A stretch of 64,000 nucleotides of DNA from positions 26,310,087 through 26,374,086 of the forward strand of contig CM074195.1 in the NCBI GenBank assembly GCA_037179385.1, given 5' to 3'. The stretch is from Holothuria scabra (taxonomy: Eukaryota > Echinodermata > Holothuroidea > Aspidochirotida > Holothuriidae). Both the position numbers and the translations under genes were made by a program. Each line of letters opens with the position of its first letter. The stretch's first letter is position 1. This document shows positions 13,401-28,400 of the stretch, one piece after another. The notes beneath the pieces were generated by a model. The model was not told the DNA's origin. It searched no databases and saw nothing but the letters and a program-made list of their open reading frames with translations.

Positions 13401-16400
13401 AAATGTATAAATTATATATACTGTATACACCAAGTTAATTGAAATGTAATAAAGGAGAAATAAAAGCAAAAAAAAAAAAAAAAAAAAAGGCTAAAATCAA
13501 AAGTATTTAGCATAGCAATAAGTTTTTCTTGATTTACACATTAACAATATCACAATTTTGGGGGTATCTAACATACAGTATTTCCTCAAGTCCCCACCAT
13601 TTCCCTCCCTACCCCAAATATACGATATTCCAACCCAGAACATGCTTTGCTGAGAATGCTGTTTTTAAAATATCCTAAGATTGACATTGACACAAAACCA
13701 TGTAATGTACATAGTGCAAGACTGGTTTTACTGGTTAACAACTTAACACCTGAAACTAAGTGATCAAATTACAATAATAACTTTTCCATCATGAATGGGA
13801 CTAAAGATTAACAGAGTTCAACTCTGAAAATTACATGCGTATTTCAAACTTATGAGTTTAGGCTCCACTTCATTCATATGCATCTACTAACCTCTTGTTG
13901 AACTTGTCTCATGGCAGCCTTCTTTTCTTCTTCAGATGTCGCCAGGAGATTTTTCAATCGGTTGACCTCATTGATGTGTGCGTTTAATTCTCTCTTAGTT
14001 CTAGCAATGACTTCTTTCTCAGATCTTGATACAGAAACATGTGAAAAAAATGAATTTATAATAAATTTATTGATGTAAGGTTACTGCAGATGAAGGAAAA
14101 AATGACATGTATCTAATAACATTCAACAAAAAAAACCCCTAGAATTCTGTTCACCCGGCCCCCCACCAAAAAAAAAGTTTTACAGAATGTTACATAACCA
14201 CCTTATACATGGAACAGATAGGAGTGAAACATTAATGGCAATTCAGCAATTAATAATCACATTTATGCAATTGAACAGGCTATCAAGCTAAGCTAATAAT
14301 GATCAACCTGGGGATATTGGACTCTCACTTTTTAGACCAATGATTCCCACACCGAAGCACTAAAAATGATGTCGTGTGGTAAACATTTTGAAATCATGGG
14401 GGGAGTACAGCCAATGTTGTGTCTTACTAGTTTTATATGTAAAAGAGTTGTTCCATAATTACCCTTAAAATATTTTTCCCTGACACATTAGCACTACCTT
14501 TTGTAAAATTGTCTAAAAGCAATACCAGGTAGACTGATCTCGTAACTTGAGCATGGATATTACCTGAGTTGGCACTAAGAGGTAAAGATTTAAGCTGACT
14601 AACTTTATACAATTTGTATCCTCTCATTGTGTTTGAATGTGACTTATGCAAGCAGTATCTACAAGGAAGTCAGGTGCTACTTTCCTATGTAGTAGACCTA
14701 CCTTATAATCCAATTTCAATTTAATTCTCATATGCACATTTTGTGATAACAAAATTAAGTTCAAATGATTTTATATACAGTACATGTGATGGACACTAGA
14801 CAAAACAAGGCTAGAGACCAGAAAGAGAGAGAAAAGAATCCTTAGATGAATTTGACAAAGTAGAAACAACTATTGCCATATATTGAGCTTCCATGGCATA
14901 CTAAGTACGCATTCAAAACAAATACCAAATAATTGTTGTGTAGATACAAAAATGTTAATGTTCCAATCATACAAGCCTCTATGCGGCATTCAATTATTTC
15001 TTGCATTTTCAGCATTTTCCCCAAAAATTTCACAGCAAGCATATCAAGCACTTTTGCACAAAGACTCACCCCAAATCTTTGGTCAATGTCTCAATTTCTT
15101 GAGTCTTACTATCAACCAGCTCTGATAGTTTCACTAGTTGTTGTCTCTGAGTGGTCAATTCTGCCTCTTGTTGCTTCACCTGCCTCTTGGAAAGTTCCAT
15201 CTGCTCCTTCTGACGGTCACTCAGTTCTCCTGGTGAAAAGGAGGAGGAAAGTAAAGAAGACATTTAATACAACAACTTAGGTGGAAATGGTGTCTGCTGA
15301 GTCAGTGTAAGGAACATCCACTGTCATCCTCCTAGTAGAAAGTGTATCCTCTAAGAAACTATCCATCTTGCATCAACACACACTCATTAAAAAATTTGAC
15401 TCAAAATTTGATCTCACAACATGTTGCAATACACCATGGATTTTAAACTGTGCAGGCATCAAATTTGGACACAAAGTGATATTCTTTTTCATTTTTTTGT
15501 CTCACAAAAAATGTATAAGTAGCTGGGAAGTGAGCCATTAAACCTGATCTGATTCACTCATGAATAAATTAGAGTATATAATGAAGGAGCCATTATATCT
15601 AATTTAAGGTGCCAAAATTTCTAAATAGCAGCTTAGTGGAAATACTTCTGAGGAAGGAGGTCTATTTAGAAAATAACAGATTCACCTGAGTCAAAATATA
15701 GCGCCACATTGTGAGTTACAGCCTGCCAGGCAGGACTCACCATTTTACTGGTGCTGAGTGGGACACCTGTGCTGCCTGGCATGGGCTTATTCCTGACAGG
15801 TGGCTCATTGAGTCATTCATATTTCATATTGCTATTATTTATATTATTTTTATATATACTTTTCATGTTGTACATTTGTATTAACAAGTACTATTCCTAT
15901 CACTCGACAGTAATAACATAGCAGTGTTCATTCACCATCTTACACTTAAGGTCTCATCCACTACAAAGCAAGCAGTCAACAGAACATGATTAACAAATGA
16001 GTATTTAAAATATTACATATACATTAAATATTTTCAAATTATGTAATGGTAGAATAATTCCTGATAATAGGTGGCTGGTCATTTCCACAGTTTGATAGAT
16101 ATTGTCTAAAAAGCTTGATCACCATAGGAATGGGTCTGGAATCACATTACATTCAAAAGTGATTGAGGACTGGACAGATACAAATGAGCTAATGCATGAA
16201 TGCATCTGTGAGTAATGAGAATTTTGTTGTTCTACATCCCACATGGTCAACATAGCCAACCAGACTGATAAGGATGAAGTTAACAAGCTCACAAATTTTT
16301 TTTAAAACCAGAATGCAAAAATGCATTGAGGTTTCGATGATGCATACAGAACATGTTCTTTTCAAAAAATGCTGCATTTATTGTAACACATGGTGACCCA

Positions 16401-19400
16401 AAGTGACCTTTGACTCCACCAGTAAGTAGCTGGTTTTTCTTTTAACCAAAACACTTCTACAATGAAAACCCAAATTTCATGCTGTGCCTTAAGATAATCT
16501 ATCCTATTAACAAAGTTTTCATAGTTTGATCTCTGGTGACCCCAATTGACCTTCAACCTCCACCAAGGACAACAAAATCCATCTTCCAACCATCACACAT
16601 CCACATTCTAACTTTGAACCCTCTCTCATTTTCCCACCTTGAAATACAAAGTAGGAGTTTTCAAGGTTTGACCTTGGATAACCCCAGGTGAACTTTGACC
16701 TTTACCAAAATTAATAGGGTCCACCCTCTCGTCATAATTCATTAACAAACCAAGTTTGAAAAAATCCAAGCTTCCTACCATTAGATATCATGCAAACAAG
16801 GTTTTCGGGGTTTGAGCCTCCTGTGACCTTGGATGACCTTTGATCTCTAACAAAATCAATAGGGTTCTCCCTCACATTATGATGCATCAACATACCAAGT
16901 TTGAGATTAATCCAAGTTTCCTACCTTGAGATATCATGCAAACAAGGTTTTCAGAGTTTGACCCCTGCAACCCCAGATGACCTTTGACCCCTACCAAAAT
17001 CAGTAGGATTTTTCCATACATCAAAACGCATCAACATATCAAGTTTGAAATCAATCTAAGCTTCCTTGCTTGAGATATCATGTAAACAAGGTTTTCAGGG
17101 TTTGGCCCCCTGTGACCCCACATGACCTTGACCTCTACCAAAATCAATAGGGTTCTTCCTTACATTATGATGCATCAACATCTCAAGGTTGAAATCAATC
17201 CAAGCTTCCTTCCTGACATAATGTGTAAACAAGGTTTTCAGGGTTCGGCCCCTTTAACCCAAAATGACCTTTGACCTGTACCAAAATCAATAGGATTCTT
17301 CCTTACATCATAATGCATCAACATAACACGTTTGAGATTAATCCAAGTTTCCTACCTTGAGATATCCTGTAAACAAGGTTTTCCAAGTTTGACCCCCTGT
17401 GACCCCAGATGACCTTGACCCCTACCAAAATCAGTAGGGTTTTTTACATACATCATAATGCATCAAAATATCAAGTTTGAAATTAATCCAAGTTTCCTAC
17501 CTTGAGATATCATGTAAACAAGGTTTTTGGGGATTGACCCCTGTGACCCCAAATAACCTTTGACCTCTACCCAAAATCAATAAGGTTCTTCTTCCCATCA
17601 TATTGCATCAACAAATCAAGATTCAAATCAATCCAAGCTTCCTACCTTCAGATATCGTGTAAACAAGATTTTCTGGGTTTGACCCTCTGTGACCCCAAAT
17701 GACCTTTGACCTCTACCAAAATCTAAAGGGTTCTTGCTTACATCATAACACATCAACATCTTGAGTTTGAATTTAATCCAAGTTTCCCAACTTGAGATAT
17801 CATGTAAAAAACGTTTTGGGGGTTTGACCCCCTGTGACCCCAAATGACCTTTGACCTCTACCAAAATTTGTAGGGTTCATCTACCCATCATACTGCATCA
17901 ACATATAAAGTTTGAAATCAATCCAACGTTCCTACCTTAAGATATTGTGTAAACATGGTTTTCCGGGTTGGACCCCCTGTGACCCCAAATGACCTTTGAA
18001 CTTGACCAAAACCCATACCATTCTTCCTCTTGATATGGGACATCTATGTACGAAGTTTGAAAACTTCCAGACATTTCTACCTTCAGATACTGTGCTAATG
18101 AGTGAAATGTAAAGTGTTTCAAGTCCTATGAACATTTCTACATTGAGATACTCTGTTAGTTAGTTAAATGTAAAGTGTTTCGAGTCCTTTGACACCTGTC
18201 ACACCAAATAACCTTTAAACTCGTTGAAAACTGATATTGTTCTTTTTCTTGATATAGGACATCTATGAACCAAGTTTGAATACTTTCAAACATTCATACC
18301 TTCAGATACTGTGTTAATGAGTTAAATGTAAAGTGTTTCAAGTCCTATGGCATTTCTACATTGAAATACTGTGTTAATGAGTTAAATGTAAAGTATTTCG
18401 AGTCCTTTGACACCTGTGACCCCAAATAACCTTCAAACTCGATGAAAACTTATGCTGTTCTTTTTCTTGATATGGGACATCTATGTACCAAATTTGAATA
18501 CTTTCAAACATTCCTACTGTGCCATATCCTATTGTAAAGTGTTTCGAGTCCTTTGACCCCGTGACCCCAGATGACCTTTGAACTCCACCAAAAACGATAG
18601 GGTTCTTCCTCTTCATATGGGGCATCTAAGTACCAAGTCTGAAAACTGTCAGATATTCCTATCTTGAGATATCGTGTTAACGAGTTAGTTGTGTTAAATG
18701 TAAAGTGTTTCGAGTTTTTGACCCCTGTGACCTCAAATGACCTTCAAACTCGACCAAAATCGATAGGGTTCTTCCTCTTAATATAGGGCATCTATGTACT
18801 AAGTTTGAAAACTCAGCGACATTCCTATCTTGAGATATCGTGTTAACAAGCAAAGTGTCACAAACACACACACACACACACACACATACATACATACATA
18901 CATACACACATACGCCATCATGAATGCATAGGTTTCTCTTATCATCGAAACCAAAAAAAGCCAAGGAAAACAAACAAAGAAAACAATATAAACATATCAA
19001 TGTTTATTAACCATCTTACACATAGATTCTCAAGCACTCTTGTGCCTGAGAGTGACTTAGTTATGAAATTTCATGCCTAGGAATAATGCAGAACATTCAC
19101 ACTCACTCTTTACTATGCTGACCCATAGTCTCTTATTGTAACATTGGATCTGCACTCATACTAACTCTGATAAATATGAAAATATTACCTGTCATGTCTG
19201 AAAGTCTTGCTGATGCACCAGCTAAATCTCTCCTCAGTCCTAAGATCACATCTTGCTGGTCTTGGACTTCTTTCTTCAGTTCAGTATTTTCTCTCCTAAA
19301 AAATACAGATTGATTAATAATTTATTACTATTTTAAATCATAGAAATGGTCTAACACAGAGCAGCTGTGAATCTGAGGACAGTTGCAAAGGCTGGAAATA

Positions 19401-22400
19401 AAACATCAAGTAACACCATTTAAAAAAAAAAAAATCAAGGTTTTTGGCAAAAGTAGATATTTCAAATGGTACCTAAGATAAAAGGCAATCTTTGGCTTAT
19501 AGGGTCAATATAGTGGGTTGTATTTTGTTAAGATGGGCAAAATGGCCACGCTGACCTTGACAATTTTCCATTTTGTAGGGTATCAAGGCTTTCACCTAAA
19601 ATATGAGGACAATGGTCTCTGTGGTCTTTATTTATTTCCAGGCGTACATTTATATTACTACGAAGTTGTATCACAAGCAAGTACATCACAATATATAGTT
19701 AGGTTTATAACTCAAAAGCAATGCATGCTTTCTCTTGGCTAGAGATGCTTTTCAATTATGACACAGATTTGCCATGAAAGAAGATAGTAATGTCAAATAC
19801 ACATGGCTTTTTGTGTGGTACTATACTGGATGCACCACACATTGTGCATTGTTGTATATGGGGTTAATGCAGCATATACCAGCCCTCAAAGTCTTATGGG
19901 GTACAGAAAGCTGTTCCCTGCAAGGAAATGGTCAGAATTCCCCTTTTATAGCTGGTATGTCATGCAGCATGTGAATGCTGCAAGTGAGGATGGGCTCTTG
20001 CATATCACCTGACAGAGGTCATTGCAGCATCAGAATTTTCTGGTATCTACACAAGTTATGAGCACAGCGTGAGCGAGGAAAGACGTGGGAGGCCAGAGCT
20101 CTTGTGAGCGTCCTGTACCCCGCAAGGCATTGTTTATAGGTGCACATCCATCTACAAAGTCAGGTGGGGTCTACTATGTAGTTTACGTATTCCAACATGG
20201 CACCAGGGAGTATTATAGCATCATATGAAAATGTCTGTAGACAACCATTTTTGAAAATTTTTTTAAAAACATCCAATAGGAAGCCAACTTATTGGAAGTC
20301 AAAATCCAAAAGTCCTTCCAGGTTTCACCCATGAGTGTGTTTATACAGCATTGTTAAATTACTTTATCATAAAATAAATTAAAAGGCATATTCTGGTGGG
20401 TTTTTTTCACTTGGGGCTCGCACAAAAGATAAAAATATCCTACACCATGTCCTATGAACCCTGTAGCACCCTTTTCCAACCCAAGATATCTCACTTTACA
20501 GACTAGTCATTTCTGTAAAAAAAAATACTTCCACTTTCCAAAAAAGCCACAGAAAGTTACATAATGTGGACTCATTGGGTCAGATTCCTTTTGTCTTTTT
20601 AAAAATGTTTGAATGTCTTTTCCTTTACACCTAGCATTACACAACACCATGTGTATGTAGGGTAGAGACAACAATGTTGCACAATGTTAATTGCAGCACA
20701 ATCAAAATTACCAAAATTTTCAATAAACTTCAATGCAATATCAAATCAATGTGCCACTATGACATCACAAATGTCCCATGGTGGACCAAATCCACCCCCT
20801 CCCCTCTCCCCTCCCTCCCAAAAAATTGCATTTCTTCAAAAATTAGTATCTTCTGAAAGCTATATGCTATTGAGATGCAGTTTTCACCTCCTGAAAGAGA
20901 AAATTTTTCTGTAAATTTTCAAGTTAATAAAATTTGTGTCTGGAAAAGTTCCTTTAAAAAGTCCTGAATTGTAACGTACTTGATAACATTAATAATTTGT
21001 TCCAGAGCTTTGATGTTGGGATTTGGTTGGATTGGAGCTGGTTTCATAGCCTGAGCTTGACTGGCGGCTGCCTTCTCCCTCAGCTTCCTCATCTCCTCCT
21101 CTGCTTGTTTAGCTTGCTCTGAAATTAAGTGATGGGGATACAAAAACTGGGACTGGTAGAATAAAGCAGGATATTATAAGAGAGGCACTTCCATCTTGTC
21201 CAAGCTCATATGAGGAATAATTGTGAAAAGGAAACAAGTATTCTGGTACTGCCTTTTAAGTTAGTGTACTTCACTTTTGCACATTATATTATTTTATTTA
21301 GAGAACTTGAAAAGCAGCAAAAGGGGATAGAACCAGAGAACAAAAAAAAGAGGCAAGAAGATAAAAAAAAAATTAAAAAAAAAATGCATGACTTAAATCA
21401 ATTAGGTTCAAAATACAAACTATGTCTGGTGTCTAAATAAAATAAATTGTGTAGAGCAATTTGAGTTTCAGTCAGTTATTACGAATCTAGCATTTACATT
21501 TCTGTAACATTTGTAATCCTACATTTGTTTTCAGTAGGAAACTTAGAATCCTTTCATGGACCACAACAGATACCATCACAAATGTGTTGCAGATTACTGA
21601 TATTAAACAAGTCACACACTTCAAGACTGTGTGAACCAAACCAGCTGTCATGACTTAATTCCCTATGAACATGTGGCAATTCGGTTGCATTTTGAATTGA
21701 CAGTTCACATAGATGATTCTGACATGCATACACTTAGGAATTAAAGGAAGTTCTCTCTCTGGCTTGAACCATAGCCAAAAATACTCTGAAGATCAAACTG
21801 CTTCAATCTTAATCAAAGGTTGGATCAAAGAAGCTCTTTGTGGTATTAAATGTCTGTATAGTACAATATGAATATTGACAATAATATGATTGGTTCTTTT
21901 ACAGAGGTGGTCGTTGGTATTATAAACTATATCTCTGGTCATCACAGTCTGAAATACAATTGCCTATACACTTAAACCATGTGAACACAAGCTACATGTG
22001 CAAGTACCCCTGTGTGGAGAAAGGACCAAGATCTTGCTTATGACACTACAAAGAGAAATGAAACTTGACAATACAATCAGTTTGGTTTTTAGTTTGTAAT
22101 ATCATAAGCTCCTATTGATCCATTATGGTCAGCTGACCATGCTATATCTCAGGATAAACTTATGGTAATTGATAAATGCACTAATTAATCTTGGGCTATC
22201 TCATTTTATTCAGGGTAATACTCTTTTCATGTGGTTCTTTAGAAATAAAATTGGATGTTATCTTGTCTTTTTTTTTTGTCTTTAAAAATCAGAACTAAGT
22301 TGTGCATGAATGAGTAAGGTAAGCCAGTTCTGGACTTGTGTGTTTAAGCACAGGATGGTGCACTCCTGAGGTCAATACTGCCATCACTTGATAGACTCCA

Positions 22401-25400
22401 GCTGTGCCCTTGTGCGATGCTTGCATTAACATTTCTTACATTAGCTTATTATCCTGTACTAATGCAGGGTCCATCATAGTTTGACCTTTAATTCACCTTC
22501 CATATCAGTGCAATGCTTCACACATAACTGACCAGTGGTTTGCCTTGCTCTCAATTTATAAGTCTCACGATACTTCTATTCTCACCTTCCAGTTTCCTCC
22601 TCAATTCCCCAACTTCCTTCTGAGCCGTCTCTTGTCCCTTCCTCGCTTGGCTGATCCTCTCCTCTAGGTTCACGATGGTCAATGAATGCTGATGAATCTG
22701 TGCCTTGTAGGCTCCAACCTCTTTCTCCTTCTGATCTGTGGTCTCCTTCAGTCGCTCCTCTAACGCTGACAAAGCTGTAGAGTGTTGATCTTCCTGTGAA
22801 GCTAATTGTTCTCGTAGTTGTTGCTATGGTAACAGAATCAAAATACATAGGTAGAGAAATTTATTGCTCCTTTGAGACACATGAAAGATATGATGGCATA
22901 AGAAATTTCACCCAGGTTGCCAAGATGGACATGACAGCATTAAAAATGTTGCTGCCAACAATTATTTACCAAAGCAGCAATCTTTAATATAAAGGCAAAC
23001 CAAAAGCCATCATTTCTCCCTACGAATTTCCAACCAATACTGAAATTATATAGAAAATATAAGTAGGATGGGCCTTTTCTAAGACTCCTTTCTATTTTTT
23101 TTTTTTCTAAATTGCAGCACATTTTCTGGTCTTTTTGGAGCATTTTTTTTTAATTAAAAAAGACACACATTAGTATTTTGTAAAGTATATCACTTTACTC
23201 CCCTCTCCCTGATAAAAAAGAACTATTTGTTGGCTTCATTTTGGTGGTAAATGGAGTCTGTAACATGTTGCATTACCAAGCTAGATGTTTTTAAAGGGGC
23301 CCTTCAAATTGTGTGACTAAGTAACACATCTTACATAAAAAAAATTAACTGAAATAATTGTAAAAGGAAAAAACTTTTACTTGCCTTAGTTTTTTGTTTT
23401 TTCTTTTTTTTTCTAACAGCATAACATTATCCCAATATTACATGTCAATTTATATGTATTCTGTACTGCAAATTTGTCACCATTAACAATTGTTTGATAA
23501 ATTTGCCTTTTGCTCTCATAAAAGTTGTTTGTTTCAGATTACTTCCCATCTAAGTAAATATGACACTTGAAAGCTGGTGTGTTCGGTATTTTTTTACCAT
23601 CAAAAAGTAATGAAGCCTCCCAGGATGTCAATCCAATATGGCATTGACAACATTAATTTGGGTTATGAATATTGAATGTTGACATGCTAGTCATGTGACA
23701 AATATAGAACTAGACAGACAAGTCTAACAGAGATGATGTCAAATTTCAAACATGGGAGTTTGATGCAGAATGACAATGAAAATTGAAATGTAAATAACAT
23801 TGTTAGAACTCACAGATCGATGAATGTCACGTGACTGTGTATCCTCTAATGAATTTTTAACTAGTTCGGCTGGAAGGTTTACAAGAAGGAATACAAGTCT
23901 TTCTTGTAGAGATAAATAATTACAGGAAATAGCACTAAGCATGAAACAAAATCTTTGAAACACTTTATGTTCCAAACAATCTTTCTTTATATTAAAGCTA
24001 AAAGAAGAGTTAGTTTAAATTCTCTTTAGTGTATTGAGCACTATACCCCCCCCCGCAAAATTAAGATTAAAATTTGTGCTAAAATATGACCTGCCCCTAA
24101 AGCAAAATATAACTTCATAATGAAGAAATATGAAAACAACTTTAATCTTCATGTAACATTATAAAGTCAAAAACATTTCCAAGAAAAATTGCACCTTTAA
24201 GGGGCTTATTGAGTTGATAACATTTCATGACAATGTTTCTATGATAAGCCTCTTAAGTCATTCATAGGGTCCTATAATATAAGCAAGGAGGTTCTACAAG
24301 GACCTCCTTGATATAAGAAATTATGGAAGGCAGTTTTTTCTATGAGCTTACATGCTTGTTGTTTGATTTGTCTATTCTTGATAGACAATCCTCTCTTAAA
24401 TATGTGCTACATTAAAACACATCTCTTCACCATGATAGTTGTTTTTAAGATGACTTACAAGCCCTCAATCAGATTCCTATAGGCTGATTTAGTGTTTTTT
24501 TCCTGTCTTTTAATACGGGTTGCAAATAATGAACAATTTATGGTAAAAAGTTTTTCAGGCCACAAATTTGTAATAAATAAATCATTAATTATCCTATTCA
24601 AACCATTTCCATTGTTTGCTAGATATGCAAGACTTTCTTAATTTGACTATTAACCACCAAAATGTGGATAGACAAACTAGGTGTGACAAATTACAATACT
24701 ACTCATGAATTAGTTAGTAAGATGAGATTAATGAGTGTCATATAGATAAAAATGGTTCACGTTCATCCCTTTAGTTGCCTTTTATGACATGTGGAAAATA
24801 CTGTGGGTATATCCTACACCCACAGCAGAACATGCTGCTCATGAAGGAACTCTGAACTTCCCTAAAATAATTACCTCCAGTAGTTTAAAACCGTCTATTT
24901 TCTGCTTTAGTTCTTTCTCTGAATCTGCATGCTTATCATCTTCAGCATTTTTCTCTGTAAGGGCCTGCAGGAAAAAAAGTTAACATAGAATGAAGTAAGC
25001 CCAATTAATGGATATATTTACAAAGCTAACACCACATTAACTTTTTTGCTTAAATGAATGTGGAAGAGACTTCATTACAATGCTTAGAAAAAAAAAAATT
25101 ATTTCAGCTTAAAGATATAAAAACCAAGTTTCATTGGCATGTAGCATTTGGAAGGCATAAATTTTCATGAAATGGAACTCTTTTGGATATAAAGTGCATT
25201 ATGGGAAGTTTGTGATGTTACTGCAGATCAGTGACCAGAGAGAGCATTGTTTTGTTGAGATATTTATGCTTCTGTAGGGAGAATTTAACCACTTTGTTTT
25301 ATATATCCTACTTACAGCATAGTTTTATGCTACAATCCCTCAACAAAAATACACGGGACAAACCCCGCCCCCGGCATCAATGTTGAAATTTCAGGACACC

Positions 25401-28400
25401 TTGGGCTGCTGCAACATTGAATAGGGGAGTGGGGGATGGTGATCCATTCATTGCTTGTTTTGCTTGCTTTGTCCCATCATTTTTGTTGAGGATCCAATCC
25501 TACACAAAAATACATGGGACAAACCATGCTCCCTGCATCAAAGTTTAAGGGGAGGTTCATTTTGAAAAAAGTAACATCCCTCTGAAATTGTCTCAAGTTG
25601 GGAATGAAGTAATAATACACACCTTTCTCAACTCCTCCAAGCTTTTCTCTTGCTGTTGTGTTTTCTGCCTCTCTGACTCCAAAGATGCTTCTAAAGTCTG
25701 TCTCTCTGTTTTTCTTGCTTCTTCCAAGGCTATTTGTAACTTTTGTTCACCTGAAATTTGAAGCAAGAGATTAATATTGAACTTAAAATAGCAAACTATG
25801 AAAAATATTGATAGATGTATTTATACAAATAAATATTTTTTCAAATTCCAACTGGCCATAAACGGTGGTACATCCCAAAGCTTACACTTAATTAAAAAAA
25901 GAGGCAACTAAATTCTAAGATGGAAATTATTTCAACTATATAAGAAAAGATAGCAAATTGTCCTTTACACTTTTGCATCAAAAGAAGGGTTTAAGGTCAC
26001 AACAGGATTTGGTATGGTAGAGGGGTACTCATTCTAAGCATTTTGGTGAAATTTGCATTGAAATCTGATGTGTGGTTCTTAAGATATGAGCATGTAAAGT
26101 TGTCACATTTTCAACAAAAAGTGAACTTGAAGCAAGCACACATGACATCACATCCCCACATTAGTGCACAGTCTTTTGTTTTTCTTCAAAATTCAGACTC
26201 CATTTTCTCTTCAACAATCACACATTATTAAAATGTGATTGCATTAGTGGCACGAGAACTTTACAAACTTTGCATCCCCCACAGGGAGGTCCTATATTCC
26301 TATTAACTTCAAGATTAACACAACAGTCTGATTAAACAAAGTGAAACAAAGCATTCCTTGTCAATGTGAGGAAATGATAAAAGCTCTGCTGCCCTCTAAA
26401 TCACTTTTGAACACAAATCTACTGACTTCATTTTTTGATATCTCGAGAAATACATGTCCGATTTGAATGAAACTTACACCACACTGTGTAGATTTGGTTC
26501 CTCTTTCACGTATGAAAAAAAAAAAAATTTGCTTACCCCTTTAATTTTGAAATTTTTAATTGAAAAAACTCATTGCTGTATCTAGAAAAGTTTTTTACAG
26601 TACTTAAATAACACTAATTCAAAGAGGTATTTGCAAATGAGATTTCCTTTTGAGGAGTTATTCAGCTAGGGTGTATGGGGGTAGCAGGTTCTAGTCAATT
26701 TTTGCAAAGTAATTCTTTTGCCTAAGTACCATGTTTTGCACAAAAAAAACAGCACCTAAACCTGCCTCATTCATATTTAAACATCAGCTTACATAAAAAT
26801 TACCAAAATTGAAAACTGACAAAACAAAACTTAAATCAATAACAGAACGGAAAATACTGACATTCTAAAGAAAAGACTAGAATACAGATACATAGTTTGG
26901 AAAGGAATGAGTAAATTACATATATTCTGCTGATAACCCACAATTGAACAAACAATTCCAAGAACAGGTGCTACTGCTCAACTTTTGATTGTAATAAGTT
27001 CATGTTTATCTACACAATGGAATTCTGACCCCATCTTCCCCTTAGCCTCTACAGCACCATCCCACTTCAGCTACATACAAGTCCTACAGTAATCAGGCAC
27101 CAGGCCATTTTTTCCCCCAAGTGTTTACAATTTCATGCCTGGTATGCCTCCACACTACACAGACAGACAAAACCTTCTTAGCATCTGGCCAAAATCTTAA
27201 ACTTAAACTGTGCAACCAAAATCATTTTCACTGTACCAAATATAGGCTAATATTTTTAGATGTTCCAGAAACATTGACTATCTCTGATTGTAGAAATTCC
27301 ATTGAAGTGTCAGGCACAATGTTATTTTCAATTTGTAATTCCAGTTTTTCTTGATTTTACAGAATGGCTCTTGGTCCTGGAAAACCAGTCCCCAGTTCCA
27401 CCAAAGTTACTAAGACCAGTAACTAAATAAGGAACTTATATGTTTTCAGGTCCATGAACACTTAATGCAGAGTTCTCCTACATAAACCTGTGGTGCATGA
27501 TGCTCTGCATAAGCAATGCAGTAGGGAAAACAAGCCAGTGAGCCACAACTAGGAAAAAGGCTGTGGCCGGCTCGACTTGAACCAATAGGTTGGAAATTGG
27601 GCCGTACAACTCCATCTAACTCTGAACTCCTACATAAACCCATCACAAAATCAAAGCAACTCTTACCTTCCAGAGTCAGCTTCTCTAATTCATCTTTTAA
27701 TTTATTTTCATGATTTGTCTTCAACCTTGAAATTTCTTTCTCCATTTCTGACTTAAGATCACCTTCAACTTGGCCAAGCTTTTTCTTTAAATTTTCCTTT
27801 TCCTTGGATTCCTGCACAGCTTTTGTCTGCAGTTCTTCAATATACTTAGATAAACCTTTAAAACAAGCAATTTAAGCATATAAAGACTACAGAGTTCTCA
27901 ACATTTCAGAATTTTAAATACAGTCAGACTAGGGGAATGTTAATGTGCATAAAGTACATAAAGTGTACAGCAAGCCCACAGCCAATAACGAAAGGATTCC
28001 AGGGACTTGCCCCAGGGTCTCTGGGAGGGCCCAAGGGAAGGGAGTTCTAGGTGGTGAAGGTCCAAGAAGCTCCAAGCTTATAGGTGCTTTAGAGACTTCA
28101 GGACATACTCTAAAGGGATAAATTTCATAAGCAATTTAACTGAATATTTGCATTCAGTGCAATCTACAATTCACCGATATAACACACCCATATATAGTAT
28201 TGGGTGGGGATGAGTATGAGTACAGAGGACTTAATGAGACATAAAGTAGAACAGCTGTACAATGTGGAAAAGCAGGAACAAGGCATGATTTTACGGAGTT
28301 TTTCGCATTAAGCCAAAGTGTTGGGAGGTCTAAGACTTTATAGGCAACAACTGCAAGGCACAGTATTTATATTACCTGATTACGTTTAACATTTGATTCA

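Larger units (their letters stand above)
16305..18957. mobile_element. Composite repeat element, copy 1 (DR1 minisatellite, Helentron-like ends)
   Basis: Left end: AAACCAGAATGC, then GGTTTCGATGAT at 16330-16341. Right end: ATCATCGAAACC at 18941-18952, the exact inverse. Between them lie about 16 diverged monomers of roughly 140 bp, then a CA/CATA microsatellite, then a stem-loop (GGTTTC, 10-nt loop, GAAACC; 18931-18952). The 43.6-kb copy has the same layout in the same order. Subterminal inverted repeats, an internal tandem array and a 3' stem-loop resemble non-autonomous Helentron elements, but no insertion-site test was possible. Confidence 0.72.

Noticed and set aside
16380..18850. CRISPR-like array
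   Set aside because: Monomers of about 140 bp diverge along their whole length; there is no alternation of constant repeats and unique spacers, and the DNA is animal.
17628..19000. Several minus-strand open frames with repeated VKGHLGSQG / [13 protein letters not shown] peptides
   Set aside because: They are translations of the DR1 minisatellite; the same peptide recurs because the DNA repeats. No splice or codon evidence for a gene.
22582..22848. Second minus-strand frame over FHAD1 exon 16
   Set aside because: Out-of-frame shadow of the exon; the in-phase frame gives the conserved coiled coil.
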